From contig CAWARA010000022.1 in NCBI GenBank assembly GCA_963784195.1, positions 1-64,000 on the forward strand: a DNA stretch of 64,000 bases, read 5' to 3'. Within the stretch, counting starts at the first letter, position 1. Each line of letters starts with the position of its first letter. Positions 16,998-26,325 of the stretch are shown here, piece by piece. A model generated the notes under the pieces. It saw only the letters and a program-made list of their open reading frames with translations. It did no database searches and was not told the DNA's origin. This DNA comes from CAVQAH01 sp963784195. Lineage in GTDB: Bacteria; Acidobacteriota; Vicinamibacteria; Vicinamibacterales; 2-12-FULL-66-21. Made by a program: the position numbers and the translations under genes.

Positions 16998-19082
16998 ATG
17001 GGCCACCTGTGGGGTCACCCGCTCATCCGCAAGCTCGTCGCAGGCGTCGCGATCGGCGTCGGCGCCGCGGCGGTCGTGCTACTGCTCGGCCGTTTGGGAT
17101 TGCTCGACGAGTCCGAGCTGCAGACGTACGACTGGCGGATGCGTCAGGCGTATCGGTCTCGCGCTGGCTCCAATCCCTTTCCCATCAACCCCGACATCGT
17201 CCTCGTCGAGATCAACGACGCATCGATCCGTGATTTCGCGCCGGCGTTCGGCAGGTGGCCGTGGCCGCGCGCCGTGCACGCGATGCTGGTTGACTACCTG
17301 AGTCGCGGGAAGCCGAAGGCGATCGCGATCGATGTGCTTTTCACGGAACAGGAACGAAATTCGACGTACGAGATCGGCGGGGAAACCTGGACCTCTCGCG
17401 ACTCCGACCAGGCCCTTGTTGATGCCGTCAAGCGAGCTGGGAACGTCGTGCTGCTGGCAGACGCGGTGGATCCTGGCCTGATCGGCGCGGCCAACCCTCC
17501 CGAAGCGCAGTGGGCTGCGCCGCCGTACCGTCTCGATGAGCGTGTCGAACCTCGTCCCGTGATCACGCTGCCGTTTCCCGCACTCGCAGATGCGGCAGCG
17601 TCGTTCGGCCAGGACTATCTCCTGATCGATCCCGACGGTCCCGCTCGGCGCGTGACACCGTTCGTGCGGCAGGGGCAGCGCTACATGCCGTTTCTCGGGC
17701 TCGCGGCAGTGCTGGCGGCCGAGAACTATCGGCCTGAAGAAGTCGTTTTTGAGGAGGACTCGATTCGCGTTCGCAACGGTCGCATTCCTCTCGTGAGAGG
17801 CCGCGTCAGCCACGACAGCGGCGGAACGAGAGATCAGTGGACGATGCTGATCAACTATCGAGCTCCGCTGCAGGATGAAAGTGCCCGTCGTCCGTTCACG
17901 ACGTACGAGGCTCGGTATCTGCTGGCTTCCGAGGCAGCTATTCTGAACAGCGAGAAGCCGCACGTCGATCCAGCGGTCTTCAAGGACAAGATTGTTTTGG
18001 TAGGTCTCAACGTCGCTGGCCTTGTCGACGTCTTTCAGACCCCACACGGCGACCAGCTCATGCCCGGCATACAGCTTCATGCCAGCGTCGCCGATAGCGT
18101 GCTCTCGCATCTCTATATTCGGCCGGCGGCCGATTGGACCGGCCCTGCCGCGGCCATGGCGGGAGCGGTCGCCATCGGGCTGGCCTCAGCGAGCCTGCCC
18201 TTCAGCGCCGCGGCGGTGACGGCGATGCTGGCTGCCGGGGCCTGGACGTGGTTCTCCCTGTTCCTCTTTCGCAGCGGAACCTGGGTCAACCTGACGGCGC
18301 CGCTCCTGGCGATGGCCGGCGCACTCTTTGCTGGAACTGCCTACCGCTACTTCGTCGAAGACCGTGAAAAGAGGAAAGTCAAAAGGCTGTTCGGCCGATA
18401 TGTGTCCAAGGATGTCTATTCCCAGCTGATTGCGCACCCGGAGCTCGCGGAACTGGGCGGGCGGCGCCGGGACATGACAGTTTTGTTCTCCGACATACGA
18501 GGGTTTACCAGCGTTACGGAGAAAGGGGATCCCGAGGAGCTGGTCGCTCAGCTCAACGACTACTTCACCCGCATGGTGGACATCGTGTTCCGGCACCATG
18601 GAACCGTCGACAAGTTCGTCGGGGACATGGTGATGGCCCTGTTCAGCGCGCCGCTGGACGACACCGATCATGCCGAGCATGCGGTCGACGCGGCCATTGA
18701 GATGGTTCGCGAGCTGGGCGAGCTGAATCGCAAGTGGGTCGCCGAGGGCCGCACTCAACTCGACATCGGCATCGGCATCAACTCGGGCGAGATGATCGCA
18801 GGAAACATCGGCTCGTCCGCCATCATGAGCTACACGGTGATCGGCGACAACGTAAACCTGGGCTCGCGTCTGGAGTCGCTGAACAAGGACTACAAGACAC
18901 GCGTTATCATCAGCGACGCGACGCGTTCCAGGCTCAAGGGGAGCTTCGATATCCGCCCTCTTGGGGATGTGGTGGTGAAAGGCAAGACGCGTCCGGTCGC
19001 CATCTTCGAAGTTCAGGTACCGTCGCCGCTGCCGTCAGCGGTCCAGCCTGGAGAACGGGTGACCGTGCAGGAAGGAACCTAG
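16998..19082 (+). CDS. CHASE2-domain adenylate cyclase (class III)
   Basis: A 694-residue membrane enzyme. One N-terminal helix (about 13-31) is followed by an extracytoplasmic CHASE2 sensor domain (about 40-345; FGRWPWPRAVHA and the ending KDKIVLVGLNVAGLVDV). Three helices span about 370-450. The C-terminal class III cyclase domain spans about 475-670. Metal-binding aspartates are Asp499 (LFSDIRGFT) and Asp543 (KFVGDMVMA). The substrate-binding segment YTVIGDNVNLGSRLE carries the conserved Asn and Arg, and Lys539 in the KFVGD motif favours ATP. The unidentified CHASE2 ligand would regulate cAMP synthesis. The gene ends 4 nt before an M48 protease gene, and a channel with a cyclic-nucleotide-binding domain follows that, all in one direction. 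Confidence 0.93.
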   Translation: MGHLWGHPLIRKLVAGVAIGVGAAAVVLLLGRLGLLDESELQTYDWRMRQAYRSRAGSNPFPINPDIVLVEINDASIRDFAPAFGRWPWPRAVHAMLVDYLSRGKPKAIAIDVLFTEQERNSTYEIGGETWTSRDSDQALVDAVKRAGNVVLLADAVDPGLIGAANPPEAQWAAPPYRLDERVEPRPVITLPFPALADAAASFGQDYLLIDPDGPARRVTPFVRQGQRYMPFLGLAAVLAAENYRPEEVVFEEDSIRVRNGRIPLVRGRVSHDSGGTRDQWTMLINYRAPLQDESARRPFTTYEARYLLASEAAILNSEKPHVDPAVFKDKIVLVGLNVAGLVDVFQTPHGDQLMPGIQLHASVADSVLSHLYIRPAADWTGPAAAMAGAVAIGLASASLPFSAAAVTAMLAAGAWTWFSLFLFRSGTWVNLTAPLLAMAGALFAGTAYRYFVEDREKRKVKRLFGRYVSKDVYSQLIAHPELAELGGRRRDMTVLFSDIRGFTSVTEKGDPEELVAQLNDYFTRMVDIVFRHHGTVDKFVGDMVMALFSAPLDDTDHAEHAVDAAIEMVRELGELNRKWVAEGRTQLDIGIGINSGEMIAGNIGSSAIMSYTVIGDNVNLGSRLESLNKDYKTRVIISDATRSRLKGSFDIRPLGDVVVKGKTRPVAIFEVQVPSPLPSAVQPGERVTVQEGT

Positions 19083-19086
19083 TCTG

Positions 19087-20227
19087 ATGAAGAAACTCGC
19101 ACTCGCGTTCATTGCGCTGGCGGTCGCCACACCCGCGTGGGCCCAGTTTGGCGCAATCGATCGCGCGATCAACAACGCCCAGAAGGTGAAGAAGCTTACC
19201 GACCTGAGCATCTCCGATGCGGAAGAGCGCCAGATTGGCGAACAGGTCAGCACGCAGTTGATTGCGAGATTCGGGATCTTTCAGGACGCTGCGGTCACCA
19301 AATACGTATCGCTCGTCGGCAACGTCCTCGCGCAAGTGAGCGCGAAACCGAACCTGCGGTGGGAGTTCATCATTCTGGACACGGAAGGCGTCAATGCCTT
19401 CGCCGCACCAGGCGGATTTGTCTTCGTCACCAAGGGCCTCCTCGGGCTGATGAAGAACGAAGCGGAGCTTGCTGGTGTTCTCGGCCACGAGCTCATTCAC
19501 ATCACGGCCAGACACTCCATCAACGCGATGAAGAAGAGCAACGCTGTCAGCTTCACTGCCGATGAAGTCAGTGCCCAAGGTGGTATGGGGCAAGCGTTGA
19601 TTACGAGATTCGCGGAGCGCGCCTACAGCGACATCCTCAACAACGAGTTTTCCCGCGACGATGAAAAAGATTCGGACGAGAACGGTGTTCAACTTGCCAA
19701 CAAAGTCGGCTACGCACCCGCCGGGCTGAGCAGCGCGCTCGACCAAGGTCATGGAGCGGAACAAGGATCAAAAAGAAAAGAACGGCATCTTCGCGTCGCA
19801 TCCGGCGATCAAGGAACGCATCACCAACGTCGACAAGCTGATCGTGGCAAGGAAGCTGGCGGCGACGGCGCTGGCCGCCGAACGCTACGGCAAGCACATC
19901 ACCTTCGACGTGAAACCACTTACGGACATTGCGATCGCCGACGATGCTGGTGCTCGCGGTCTCGCCGGCAGCGACGGCAAGAGTGCCGAACCGGCGAAAA
20001 CCGAAGAAAAGAAAGAAGAGAAGAAGGAAGAAAAGCCGAAGCGCGGTTTCGGGCTTGGCAATTTGTTGTCGGGCGGGACCCAGGCGTCGAACCAGCAGGC
20101 CTCCGCTGCCGCCGGCGCTAAGGGACTGGGCAACGATCGCAACGCCACCGGCGGCACCAACCGCAGCAAGGTCCCCGTCAAGATCGAGCGCGCCGAGCTC
20201 GACGAGTTCAGGAAAGGCATAGCGTAG
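19087..20227 (+). CDS. M48 family metalloprotease, periplasmic (one apparent frameshift)
   Basis: ATG 19087 starts a signal peptide ending in TPAWAQ (about residue 19). The zinc motif HExxH is visible as VLGHELIHITARHS, and the third-ligand region is NNEFSRDDEKDSDENGVQL. Near 19741 an extra G shifts the frame. The next frame continues TKVMERNKDQKEKNGIFASHPAIKERI, typical for the M48 C-terminal region, and runs to the stop at 20225-20227. The tail is rich in Lys/Glu, then Gly/Asn. Total is about 380 residues. BepA/LoiP-like M48 proteases act in envelope quality control. It lies between the cyclase and the MscS channel and is probably co-transcribed with both. Confidence 0.85.
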
Positions 20228-20253
20228 CGGGCGCCTGACAGGCGCGCTGGCCG

Positions 20254-21718
20254 ATGGATCACTATCCCGGGCATCTGATCATGGGCGTCGCGGCTCTTGC
20301 CGTGACGCTCGTGATCAAGGGCCTGACCGCCAACCGGCTCGTCAGGCAGAAGCTCCGCCTCTCCGTCTTTCTCCTCGTTGTCTACATCCTCGGCAACCTC
20401 ATTCTCGCGATACCCAGCTCGCTGCTCGGTGGGTCGGACCAGATTCGCGCGTTCGAGCCGAACCTGCGGTCGTTCGAGCAGCTGGCGTTTGCGGCAGCGC
20501 TGATCAACCTGCTCGTCCTGATCAATCATCAACCCGCTGAGGGCCGATCGGGTTCCGGACCTGTTCCCCTCGATCCTTCAGGATGCCATCGTCATCGGCA
20601 CGCTCGTGCTGGTGGCCACGTTCGTCTTCGACGACAAGCTGCTGACGACATCTGCAGTCGGCGCCGTGGTCGTGGGGTTTGCGCTCCAGGACACGCTGGG
20701 AAACGCGTTCTCCGGATTGGCGATTCAGAGCGAAAAGCCGTTCCGGATTGGAAACTGGATCAAGGTCGGTGATTTCGAAGGCCGCGTGGCCGAGGTGACG
20801 TGGCGGGCGACCAAGCTGAGAACGAAAACCGGCAACTTCATCATCGTTCCCAACAACCTCGTGTCGCAGCAGTCCATCCTGAATTTCTCGGAGCCGGCGG
20901 TGCCGACCCGGCTGGAGCTCGACATCGGTGCGAGTTACCTGAGCACCCCGGGTGACGTGAAAGCAGCCGTCGCCGAGGCCCTCTCGCAGGTGCCTCGCGT
21001 GCTCAAGTCACCGCCGCCCGATGCATTGCTTCACTCGTTCGATGGATCGGCGATCGCGTATCGCGTGCGATTCTGGGTTGCCGATTACGAGTTCGACGAT
21101 GAAGCACGTGACGAAGTACGGACCGCGCTCTTCTATGCGTTCGCGCGCCGCGGCATCGAGATCCCGTGGCCGATTGAAGTCGGCTACGAGCGCGAGTGGC
21201 CGGAGCCGGATGAGGCAGCCAAGCTTCAGGATCGCGAGCGCGCGCTTGCAGGTGTCGACCTGTTCGCGCGTCTGAACGACGAGCGCAGGCGCGAGATCGC
21301 TCAGGCGACCCGGATGCACACGTACGGCAACGGTGAAGCGATCGTCCGTCAGGACGCGCCGGGGCACTCGATGTTCATCGTCTGTTCCGGACGCGTCGAG
21401 GTGGTCGTCGAGCCGAACAGCACGCGGGTCGCGACTATCGAGAGCGGCGGCTACTTCGGCGAGATGTCGCTGTTGACCGGCGAGCCACGCTCGGCGACCG
21501 TGCGCGCCCTCGGGGACGCAACGGTGCTCGAGCTCGGCGCGGATGTGTTCCGAACGTTGGGGGCGCACGATCCGCAGGCGATCGAAGAGGTGGGAATCGC
21601 GGCGATGGAGCGGCGGCCGGAATTGGATCAGGCCAGAGACGCGGCGAGGCGCACCGATGTCATCGATGCGCCCACCACGTTCCTCACCCGAATGAAACGC
21701 TTCCTCGGAATCGGCTGA
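20254..21718 (+). CDS. MscS-type mechanosensitive channel with C-terminal cyclic-nucleotide-binding domain (one apparent frameshift)
   Basis: ATG 20254 begins a membrane part with helices near residues 8-28, 35-55 and 75-92. The frame breaks near 20523-20535. The downstream frame reads NPLRADRVPDLFPSILQDA and then the MscS pore and beta domains (VGFALQDTLGNAFSGLAIQ, PFRIGNWIKVGDFEGRVAEV, IVPNNLVSQ). The last 150 residues form a CAP-family cNMP-binding domain with phosphate-binding cassette GEMSLLTGEPRSATV. Total is about 488 residues. The family is known as cyclic-nucleotide-gated or bCNG-type MscS homologues, many of which show little mechanical gating. A cyclase gene two positions upstream makes local cAMP control plausible. 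Confidence 0.88.
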
Positions 21719-21727
21719 TTCGGTCAG

Positions 21728-22456
21728 CTACCGGCGATACCCGTACTCGCGAAACGCGCGGTCGTAGCCTTCCTGGAATCCTTGCCGGTATTCGTCGCGA
21801 TAGCGCTCGCGGGAGCCGTAGTCGTTGCGATAGTTGCGGTCGCCCGAACGGTACCAGCTGTGTCGCGCCGGATCGTAGGGATCGCGATCGCCGACGTCCT
21901 CACGTCCCTTTTCATAGCCGTCACGCGAGCCGTTGGTGAACGCCGGGCTGTAGCCGTATCCGGATCCGGGCTGACCGGGGTAGTACCCGCCGGGCGCTCG
22001 GCTCGGGTAGTTCGGATTCGTCGAATTCGGGTAGTTCGGATTCGTCGAATACGGTGGCCGTGTGCGCGGAATCGCGCGCCCGCTGCCATAACCGTAGGCT
22101 GGCGCGTAGCGCCGATACGCGTCGCTGTAGCCGGCTTCGAAGCCGGCGCGGAACGTCACACGATAGCGCTCGCGATCGCCGAAGCTCCGGTTGTAGCCCT
22201 TATCGCCGTTGCGCCAGTCGCCCTCGTCGCGGAACTCGTACTGATCTTGCCGGCGGCCGTCCTTCTCGCCTTCTTGCAGGCCTTCGCGGTACCCGTTGTC
22301 GTAGGCAATCCTGCGCGCTTCGTAGTAAGGCTGTCGCGCTTCAGCCGAGTAATTCAGCCGATCTCCATCGAGCAGTCCCCCGAGCTGGGCGTGCGCAGGC
22401 GCCGCCAGCGCTGAAACAGCCAGACCGAAAACCGGCACGAGCAGTAGTCGTTTCAT
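21728..22456 (-). CDS. Secreted Tyr/Gly/Arg-rich repeat protein of unknown function
   Basis: About 242 residues from ATG 22456, chosen because GGAGGG lies 5 nt upstream and a clean signal peptide follows (MKRLLLVPVFGLAVSALA, cut near AHAQ). The mature part repeats a Tyr-Gly-charged pattern such as YDNGYREGLQEGEKDGR, FRAGFEAGYSDAYRRYAP, NGSRDGYEKGREDVGD and YRQGFQEGYDRAFREYGYR. The middle has a Pro/Asn/Tyr-rich linker with a near-perfect NPNYPN repeat. This aromatic periodicity suggests a surface or glycine-zipper-like helix rather than an enzyme. Its stop is 10 nt beyond the stop of the channel gene, so the two genes converge. No known family is recognised with confidence. Confidence 0.75.
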   Translation of the reverse strand: MKRLLLVPVFGLAVSALAAPAHAQLGGLLDGDRLNYSAEARQPYYEARRIAYDNGYREGLQEGEKDGRRQDQYEFRDEGDWRNGDKGYNRSFGDRERYRVTFRAGFEAGYSDAYRRYAPAYGYGSGRAIPRTRPPYSTNPNYPNSTNPNYPSRAPGGYYPGQPGSGYGYSPAFTNGSRDGYEKGREDVGDRDPYDPARHSWYRSGDRNYRNDYGSRERYRDEYRQGFQEGYDRAFREYGYRR

Positions 22457-22572
22457 GGCAACCCTCCGCATGTCCACGGCACACGGAGGGGCAAGAACCG
22501 CGCCTAAGAAGATCGCCGAAATTGTTCTGAAATCAGCGTGTTTTTGCGGACCTGGTCGCGCGGAGGGGACAG

Positions 22573-23076
22573 TTACTGCGACCAGACGAGGACACGTTCG
22601 CCGCTGCTGGTCTGGTGGTCGACGATCAGTGTCGGGCCGAAACGTTCGAGCTCTTCCACGGTCAGCTTCAAGTCGTCGAGGTCCATCTGCGAGCCGTTGA
22701 AATCGATCATGGCGCCGCGATGCTTGAGCCGCAGGAGCCAGAAAGGAATCGTGACGTTCACGATGCGGTTGTCGTCGGGGTCGAAGGCGAGGACGTTGAG
22801 ATGCTCGGGCCTGACCGGATTCGGCGCCGCCGCCCTATCGGGATTGGAGCGCAGCAGGTGCCCGCGATCGTCGAGCTCGATGAGCGGTTTCTGATCGCCA
22901 AAGCGCGCCTTGATCGCGTCGAACTCGCGCGAGGCTGATGCGGGCGAGATCTCGCGCGTCTTGATGTGCTTCGAGAAGAAGTACACCCCGAACCCCGCCA
23001 TCGCGACGACGCCCAGGAAGCAGACGACGACGATGCCCGCGACAACCCAGACCCAGGTCTTGACCTTACCGGCCAT
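22573..23076 (-). CDS. Membrane-anchored protein of unknown function
   Basis: A 167-residue protein with one N-terminal transmembrane helix (about residues 8-35, WVWVVAGIVVVCFLGVVAMAG). A 130-residue extracytoplasmic domain follows, with alternating strands ending VDHQTSSGERVLVWSQ. No catalytic motif is seen. Its ATG at 23076 lies 11 nt inside the end of the upstream TPR gene, so the two genes overlap and are probably translated together. Confidence 0.75.
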   Translation of the reverse strand: MAGKVKTWVWVVAGIVVVCFLGVVAMAGFGVYFFSKHIKTREISPASASREFDAIKARFGDQKPLIELDDRGHLLRSNPDRAAAPNPVRPEHLNVLAFDPDDNRIVNVTIPFWLLRLKHRGAMIDFNGSQMDLDDLKLTVEELERFGPTLIVDHQTSSGERVLVWSQ

Positions 23077-24271
23077 CAGCAGCCCTCACGAGCTTCTTCG
23101 CCGCTTCCGCGCACGGAATATCGTTCGCCTTTTCGCACAATGTCTGCGCCTGCCGCGCTTCGCGCGCGGCGGCATTCCGGTCTGACCGTTTCAGCGCCAA
23201 TTGCCCCAATTCTACGCGCGCGCGGCCCTGAACCCACTGCTGGGACTCGCCCCCGGTGGCCAGTTGCAGATCGGCTTCCGCAGCCTGCGCCTTGCCCATG
23301 AGCGCGAGCGCTGCGCCCCGCTTGTACCGCCAGAGCCCTTCCTCGCCGGGCATCCGCCGGTTCGGGTCGGAGGGGAGCATTGCCAGTCCCTCGCTGAGCA
23401 ACCGTTCGGCATCTGCACCCCGGCCGGCTCGCAGCGCCGTCGAGCCCGCTTCCAGCACTACCAGCCTGTTACGCGGATACAACCGGCGTAGTTCCTGCAT
23501 GACCCCCATGGCATTGTCGTACTCCTTCTCGCGGTTGAAAACCAGGATAAGGGCGAACAGCGCATCGACACGATTGTCGACCGGCGCGTCTGCCGTCGCG
23601 CGGATCATCTGAATCCCACGGTCGCGGCCGCCGCCGAAGCCGACGACGTAGGCCATCATCCGCATCGGCAACGACAGGGTCGAGACGATGTAGCGGTACG
23701 TGCCGACGGTGAGACCAGCGTCCTTGCGGTTCGGGTCGAGCGTCAGCACTTTTTCGTGCGCGTCGTACGCGCGCTGGGCCGCCCGGAATCCGGCGAGCAG
23801 CTTTCCCTCGACCGTTGCTATGTACGACGCTTGCAGCGCAACGGCGGCCCCCAGATCGTAGAGTGCCTTCGGGTCCTTCGGACGGGCCCCCACCTCCTTC
23901 TCGGACAACTCGATGGCTCGAGCGATGTGCGCCCGGAACTCCTTGTCGACATCGGGCGGAGGTTTCTGGAGATCGACGCGGGAGCGCGAGAACGAACCGA
24001 GGTAGTGATCGACGGTGACCGCTCCGCGACGGAAGAGCATGTGCAGCCACAGAACGCTGGCCAGGCTTCGATGCGTCGTCGGATCGTCAGGCGCGAGCTC
24101 GACTGCGCGCCGCAACAGCGCGACGGCTTCCTCGTGCTGCAGGCTGTAGGCAAGATCGGTGGCGCGCGTGCGTAGCGCTTCGGCCGATTCCGTCTGCTGC
24201 TGCCTGTCGGCGGCGTCGAGCGTCCCAGCCGTGATCACTGCGAGCATCGCCGCGAGCGCGATGGACCTCAT
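23066..24271 (-). CDS. Secreted tetratricopeptide-repeat protein
   Basis: About 401 residues from ATG 24271 (MRSIALAAMLAVITAGTLDA, a signal peptide); an ATG 9 nt further upstream is also possible. TPR-like helical pairs are visible near residues 35-70 (ALLRRAVELAPDDPTTHRSLASVLW), 170-200 (AYDAHEKVLTLDPNRKDAGLTVG) and 245-340. The central region contains YRYIVSTLSLPMRMMAYVVGFGGGRDRGI, a hydrophobic segment between repeats. A role in assembling an envelope complex with the overlapping downstream membrane protein is inferred only from gene overlap. Confidence 0.82.
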   Translation of the reverse strand: MRSIALAAMLAVITAGTLDAADRQQQTESAEALRTRATDLAYSLQHEEAVALLRRAVELAPDDPTTHRSLASVLWLHMLFRRGAVTVDHYLGSFSRSRVDLQKPPPDVDKEFRAHIARAIELSEKEVGARPKDPKALYDLGAAVALQASYIATVEGKLLAGFRAAQRAYDAHEKVLTLDPNRKDAGLTVGTYRYIVSTLSLPMRMMAYVVGFGGGRDRGIQMIRATADAPVDNRVDALFALILVFNREKEYDNAMGVMQELRRLYPRNRLVVLEAGSTALRAGRGADAERLLSEGLAMLPSDPNRRMPGEEGLWRYKRGAALALMGKAQAAEADLQLATGGESQQWVQGRARVELGQLALKRSDRNAAAREARQAQTLCEKANDIPCAEAAKKLVRAADGR

Positions 24272-24340
24272 CAAGACCATGATAAAGCTTGCGGCGCACG
24301 GCTGCCCGGCCGACGGTGCCGCGCAGTGCGTCAGTGGCCA

Positions 24341-25318
24341 CTAGATTACTGCCCCTCGTCCCAGGCCCTTTTCCGTCGCGCGGGTCATCGCCAGCTGTGC
24401 CGCCGCTACGTCCTCGACGGCCATGCCCAGCGACTTGAAGATCGTCACCTGATGCGGCTGCTGACGGCCGGCAACCGTTCCCGCTGCAAGCTCGCCCAGT
24501 TCTCCGGCGATGTGTTCCCGCCCGAACGCGCCTTCCTTCATCGGAATCACGACGTCGCCAGCCTCGGCGAACGCGCCGGTCCGCGAATCGACGAACACAC
24601 GCGCACGCTTGACCAGCGCCGTGTCCATCTCCCGTTGATCCGGCCGGCACGCGCCAACCGCGCAGATGTGCGCCCCGTCGCTGATCCACTCGCTGCGAAC
24701 GACAGGTTCGCGGGATGACGACACGAGGGCGACGATGTTCGCTCCGCGCACTGCGTCCGCAGCCGTCGGAGCTGGCGTGATCGGCGCCGCGCAATGGGCT
24801 TGCATCTCCGTTGCGAAGCGCTCCCTGCTGTCAGGCCGCGGGCTCCATACCCGGACGTCGCGTAACTGTCTGACGTGCCCGATCGCTTCGAGATGGCTGC
24901 GGGCCTGGACGCCCGACCCGATCAGCGCCAGGACGCCGGCGTCGGGCAGCGCCAGATGCTTCACCGACACGGCCGACACGGCAGCCGTTCGCGATTCCGT
25001 GATGTAGCGGCCGTCCATCACCGCCAGCAGCTGACCGGTCTTCGGATCGAGGAGAAGAATCGTTGCGAGATGTGTCGGCAGGCCAACGGCCGTATTGGTG
25101 CCGAAGACGGTGACGAGCTTCGTTCCCAGCGCATCGGCGTCGGGCACGAAGGCCGGCATCAGGCCGAAGAACGCTTTGCGCTCTCCGACTTCGAGGACGG
25201 TGCGCAGCGGCTGCTGCACGCGGCCCGACGAGAACTGGACGAGCGCGGTTTCCATCGCCGCGATCAGGTCCGGCATCGACAGTACCTGGTGGACGTCCGA
25301 CTCGGAAAGCAGGAGCAT
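24341..25318 (-). CDS. Ornithine cyclodeaminase/mu-crystallin family protein
   Basis: A 325-residue protein with the family's NAD(P)-binding signature LALIGSGVQARSHLEA near residue 130 and an N-terminal active-site region (GTKLVTVFGTN, LATILLLDPKTGQLLAVMDG, ITESRTAAVSAV). Family members are ornithine cyclodeaminase, alanine dehydrogenase or 1-pyrroline-2-carboxylate reductase. A proline racemase-like gene lies 1 kb away, so a role in D-proline, hydroxyproline or pyrroline-2-carboxylate metabolism is plausible. The ATG at 25318 lies 6 nt after TATAAG (minus strand) with no ribosome site, so a leaderless mRNA is likely. It is divergent from the amidohydrolase gene. Confidence 0.88.
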   Translation of the reverse strand: MLLLSESDVHQVLSMPDLIAAMETALVQFSSGRVQQPLRTVLEVGERKAFFGLMPAFVPDADALGTKLVTVFGTNTAVGLPTHLATILLLDPKTGQLLAVMDGRYITESRTAAVSAVSVKHLALPDAGVLALIGSGVQARSHLEAIGHVRQLRDVRVWSPRPDSRERFATEMQAHCAAPITPAPTAADAVRGANIVALVSSSREPVVRSEWISDGAHICAVGACRPDQREMDTALVKRARVFVDSRTGAFAEAGDVVIPMKEGAFGREHIAGELGELAAGTVAGRQQPHQVTIFKSLGMAVEDVAAAQLAMTRATEKGLGRGAVI

Positions 25319-25324
25319 GCGCAG

Positions 25325-25334
25325 CTTATATAAT
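25325..25334. promoter_or_regulatory. Shared divergent -10 region
   Basis: The AT-rich core CTTATATAAT supplies TATAAT on the plus strand (25329-25334), 26 nt before the GTG of the amidohydrolase, and TATAAG on the minus strand (25330-25325), 6 nt before the ATG of the cyclodeaminase-like gene. The overlap means the two promoters probably compete. No clear -35 element is seen on either side. Confidence 0.5.
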
Positions 25335-25360
25335 CTCGCTCAGCGGGACGCAAGAACCTC

Positions 25361-26296
25361 GTGAAGGCCTTCTACACCGACCAGTTCGTACTGCCGCTTC
25401 CAGACGGCCATTCCTTTCCGATGGAAAAGTACCGCGCCTTGCGGGAGCGGCTCGTCGACGAGGCAGTGGTTGCTCCCCGGGATCTGTTCGAACCTGCACC
25501 GGCGTCGTTCGACGAGCTCGCGCTCGTCCACGATCCGGACTACGTGAGCGCTGTGTTCGAGGGCACTCTCGACCGGGATCATCAGCGCCGGATCGGCTTC
25601 CCCTGGTCACGAGCGATGGTCGAACGCTCGATTCGCAGCGTCGGGGCGACAATCGCGGCAGCAAGCGTTGCGCTCGAAGAGGGCGCGGCCGCCAACCTCG
25701 CCGGCGGAACTCATCATGCGTTTTCGGATCGCGGCGAGGGCTATTGCGTGTTCAACGACGTCGCCGTCGCTACGCGGGTGCTGCAGTCGCGACGCGGCCC
25801 GTTGCGCATTGCCGTCATCGATTGCGACGTGCACCAGGGCAACGGCACCGCCCGCATCTTTCGCGACGACCCGACGGTGTTCACGTTCTCGATTCACGGT
25901 GCGAAGAACTTCCCGGCGCGCAAGGAAACGAGCGATCTCGACATCGCGCTCGACGATGGCACAGGGGACGCCGAGTATCTCGACGCGCTCGACCGTGCGC
26001 TCGACAGGGTCTTCGAACGATCCGACCCGGAGCTGGTGATCTACCTCGCCGGCGCAGACGCTTTCCACGGCGACCGCCTCGGCCGTCTCGCCCTCTCGAT
26101 CGACGGCCTGCGGGAGCGCGACAGACGTGTCTTCGAACGTTGTGATGGTTTGCCGGTCGTCACCTGCATGGGCGGAGGATATTGCCCGGACATCAGCACG
26201 ATCGTCACCATCCACGCCAACACGATCCGCGAGCTCTGCGCGCTCGCAGCAGCGCGGAGCTTCAGCTCCGCGTCACGGACGCTGACGCGCGGCTGA
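25361..26296 (+). CDS. Histone-deacetylase-like amidohydrolase
   Basis: About 311 residues from GTG 25361. The arginase-deacetylase fold motifs are in order: HSFPMEKY near residue 17, GGTHHAFSDRGEGYCVFND (catalytic His pair and Phe/Asn), DCDVHQGNGTA (zinc Asp and His), the FSIHG segment, and YLAGADAFHGDRLG (zinc Asp), then CMGGGY. Bacterial relatives hydrolyse acetylpolyamines, acetylated small molecules or acetyl-lysine. The C-terminal residues FSSASRTLTRG are encoded by a palindromic repeat and look appended. Genes on both sides act on amino acids, hinting at an N-acylated amino acid or amine substrate, which is inference. Confidence 0.9.
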   Translation: MKAFYTDQFVLPLPDGHSFPMEKYRALRERLVDEAVVAPRDLFEPAPASFDELALVHDPDYVSAVFEGTLDRDHQRRIGFPWSRAMVERSIRSVGATIAAASVALEEGAAANLAGGTHHAFSDRGEGYCVFNDVAVATRVLQSRRGPLRIAVIDCDVHQGNGTARIFRDDPTVFTFSIHGAKNFPARKETSDLDIALDDGTGDAEYLDALDRALDRVFERSDPELVIYLAGADAFHGDRLGRLALSIDGLRERDRRVFERCDGLPVVTCMGGGYCPDISTIVTIHANTIRELCALAAARSFSSASRTLTRG

Positions 26297-26310
26297 AGCC
26301 GCGCGCTGCT
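26248..26310. repeat. REP-like double hairpin across the amidohydrolase stop codon
   Basis: Two perfect hairpins, GCGGAGCT/AGCTCCGC (26254-26271) and CGCGCGGCT/AGCCGCGCG (26286-26305), are enclosed by an outer pair AGCAGCGCG (26248-26256) and CGCGCTGCT (26302-26310). The stop codon of the amidohydrolase lies inside, and the racemase ribosome site GGAGAGG follows at once. The structure is like that of bacterial interspersed palindromic elements and could also damp read-through between the two genes. Confidence 0.65.
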
Positions 26311-26325
26311 GGAGAGGCCGGGAAC

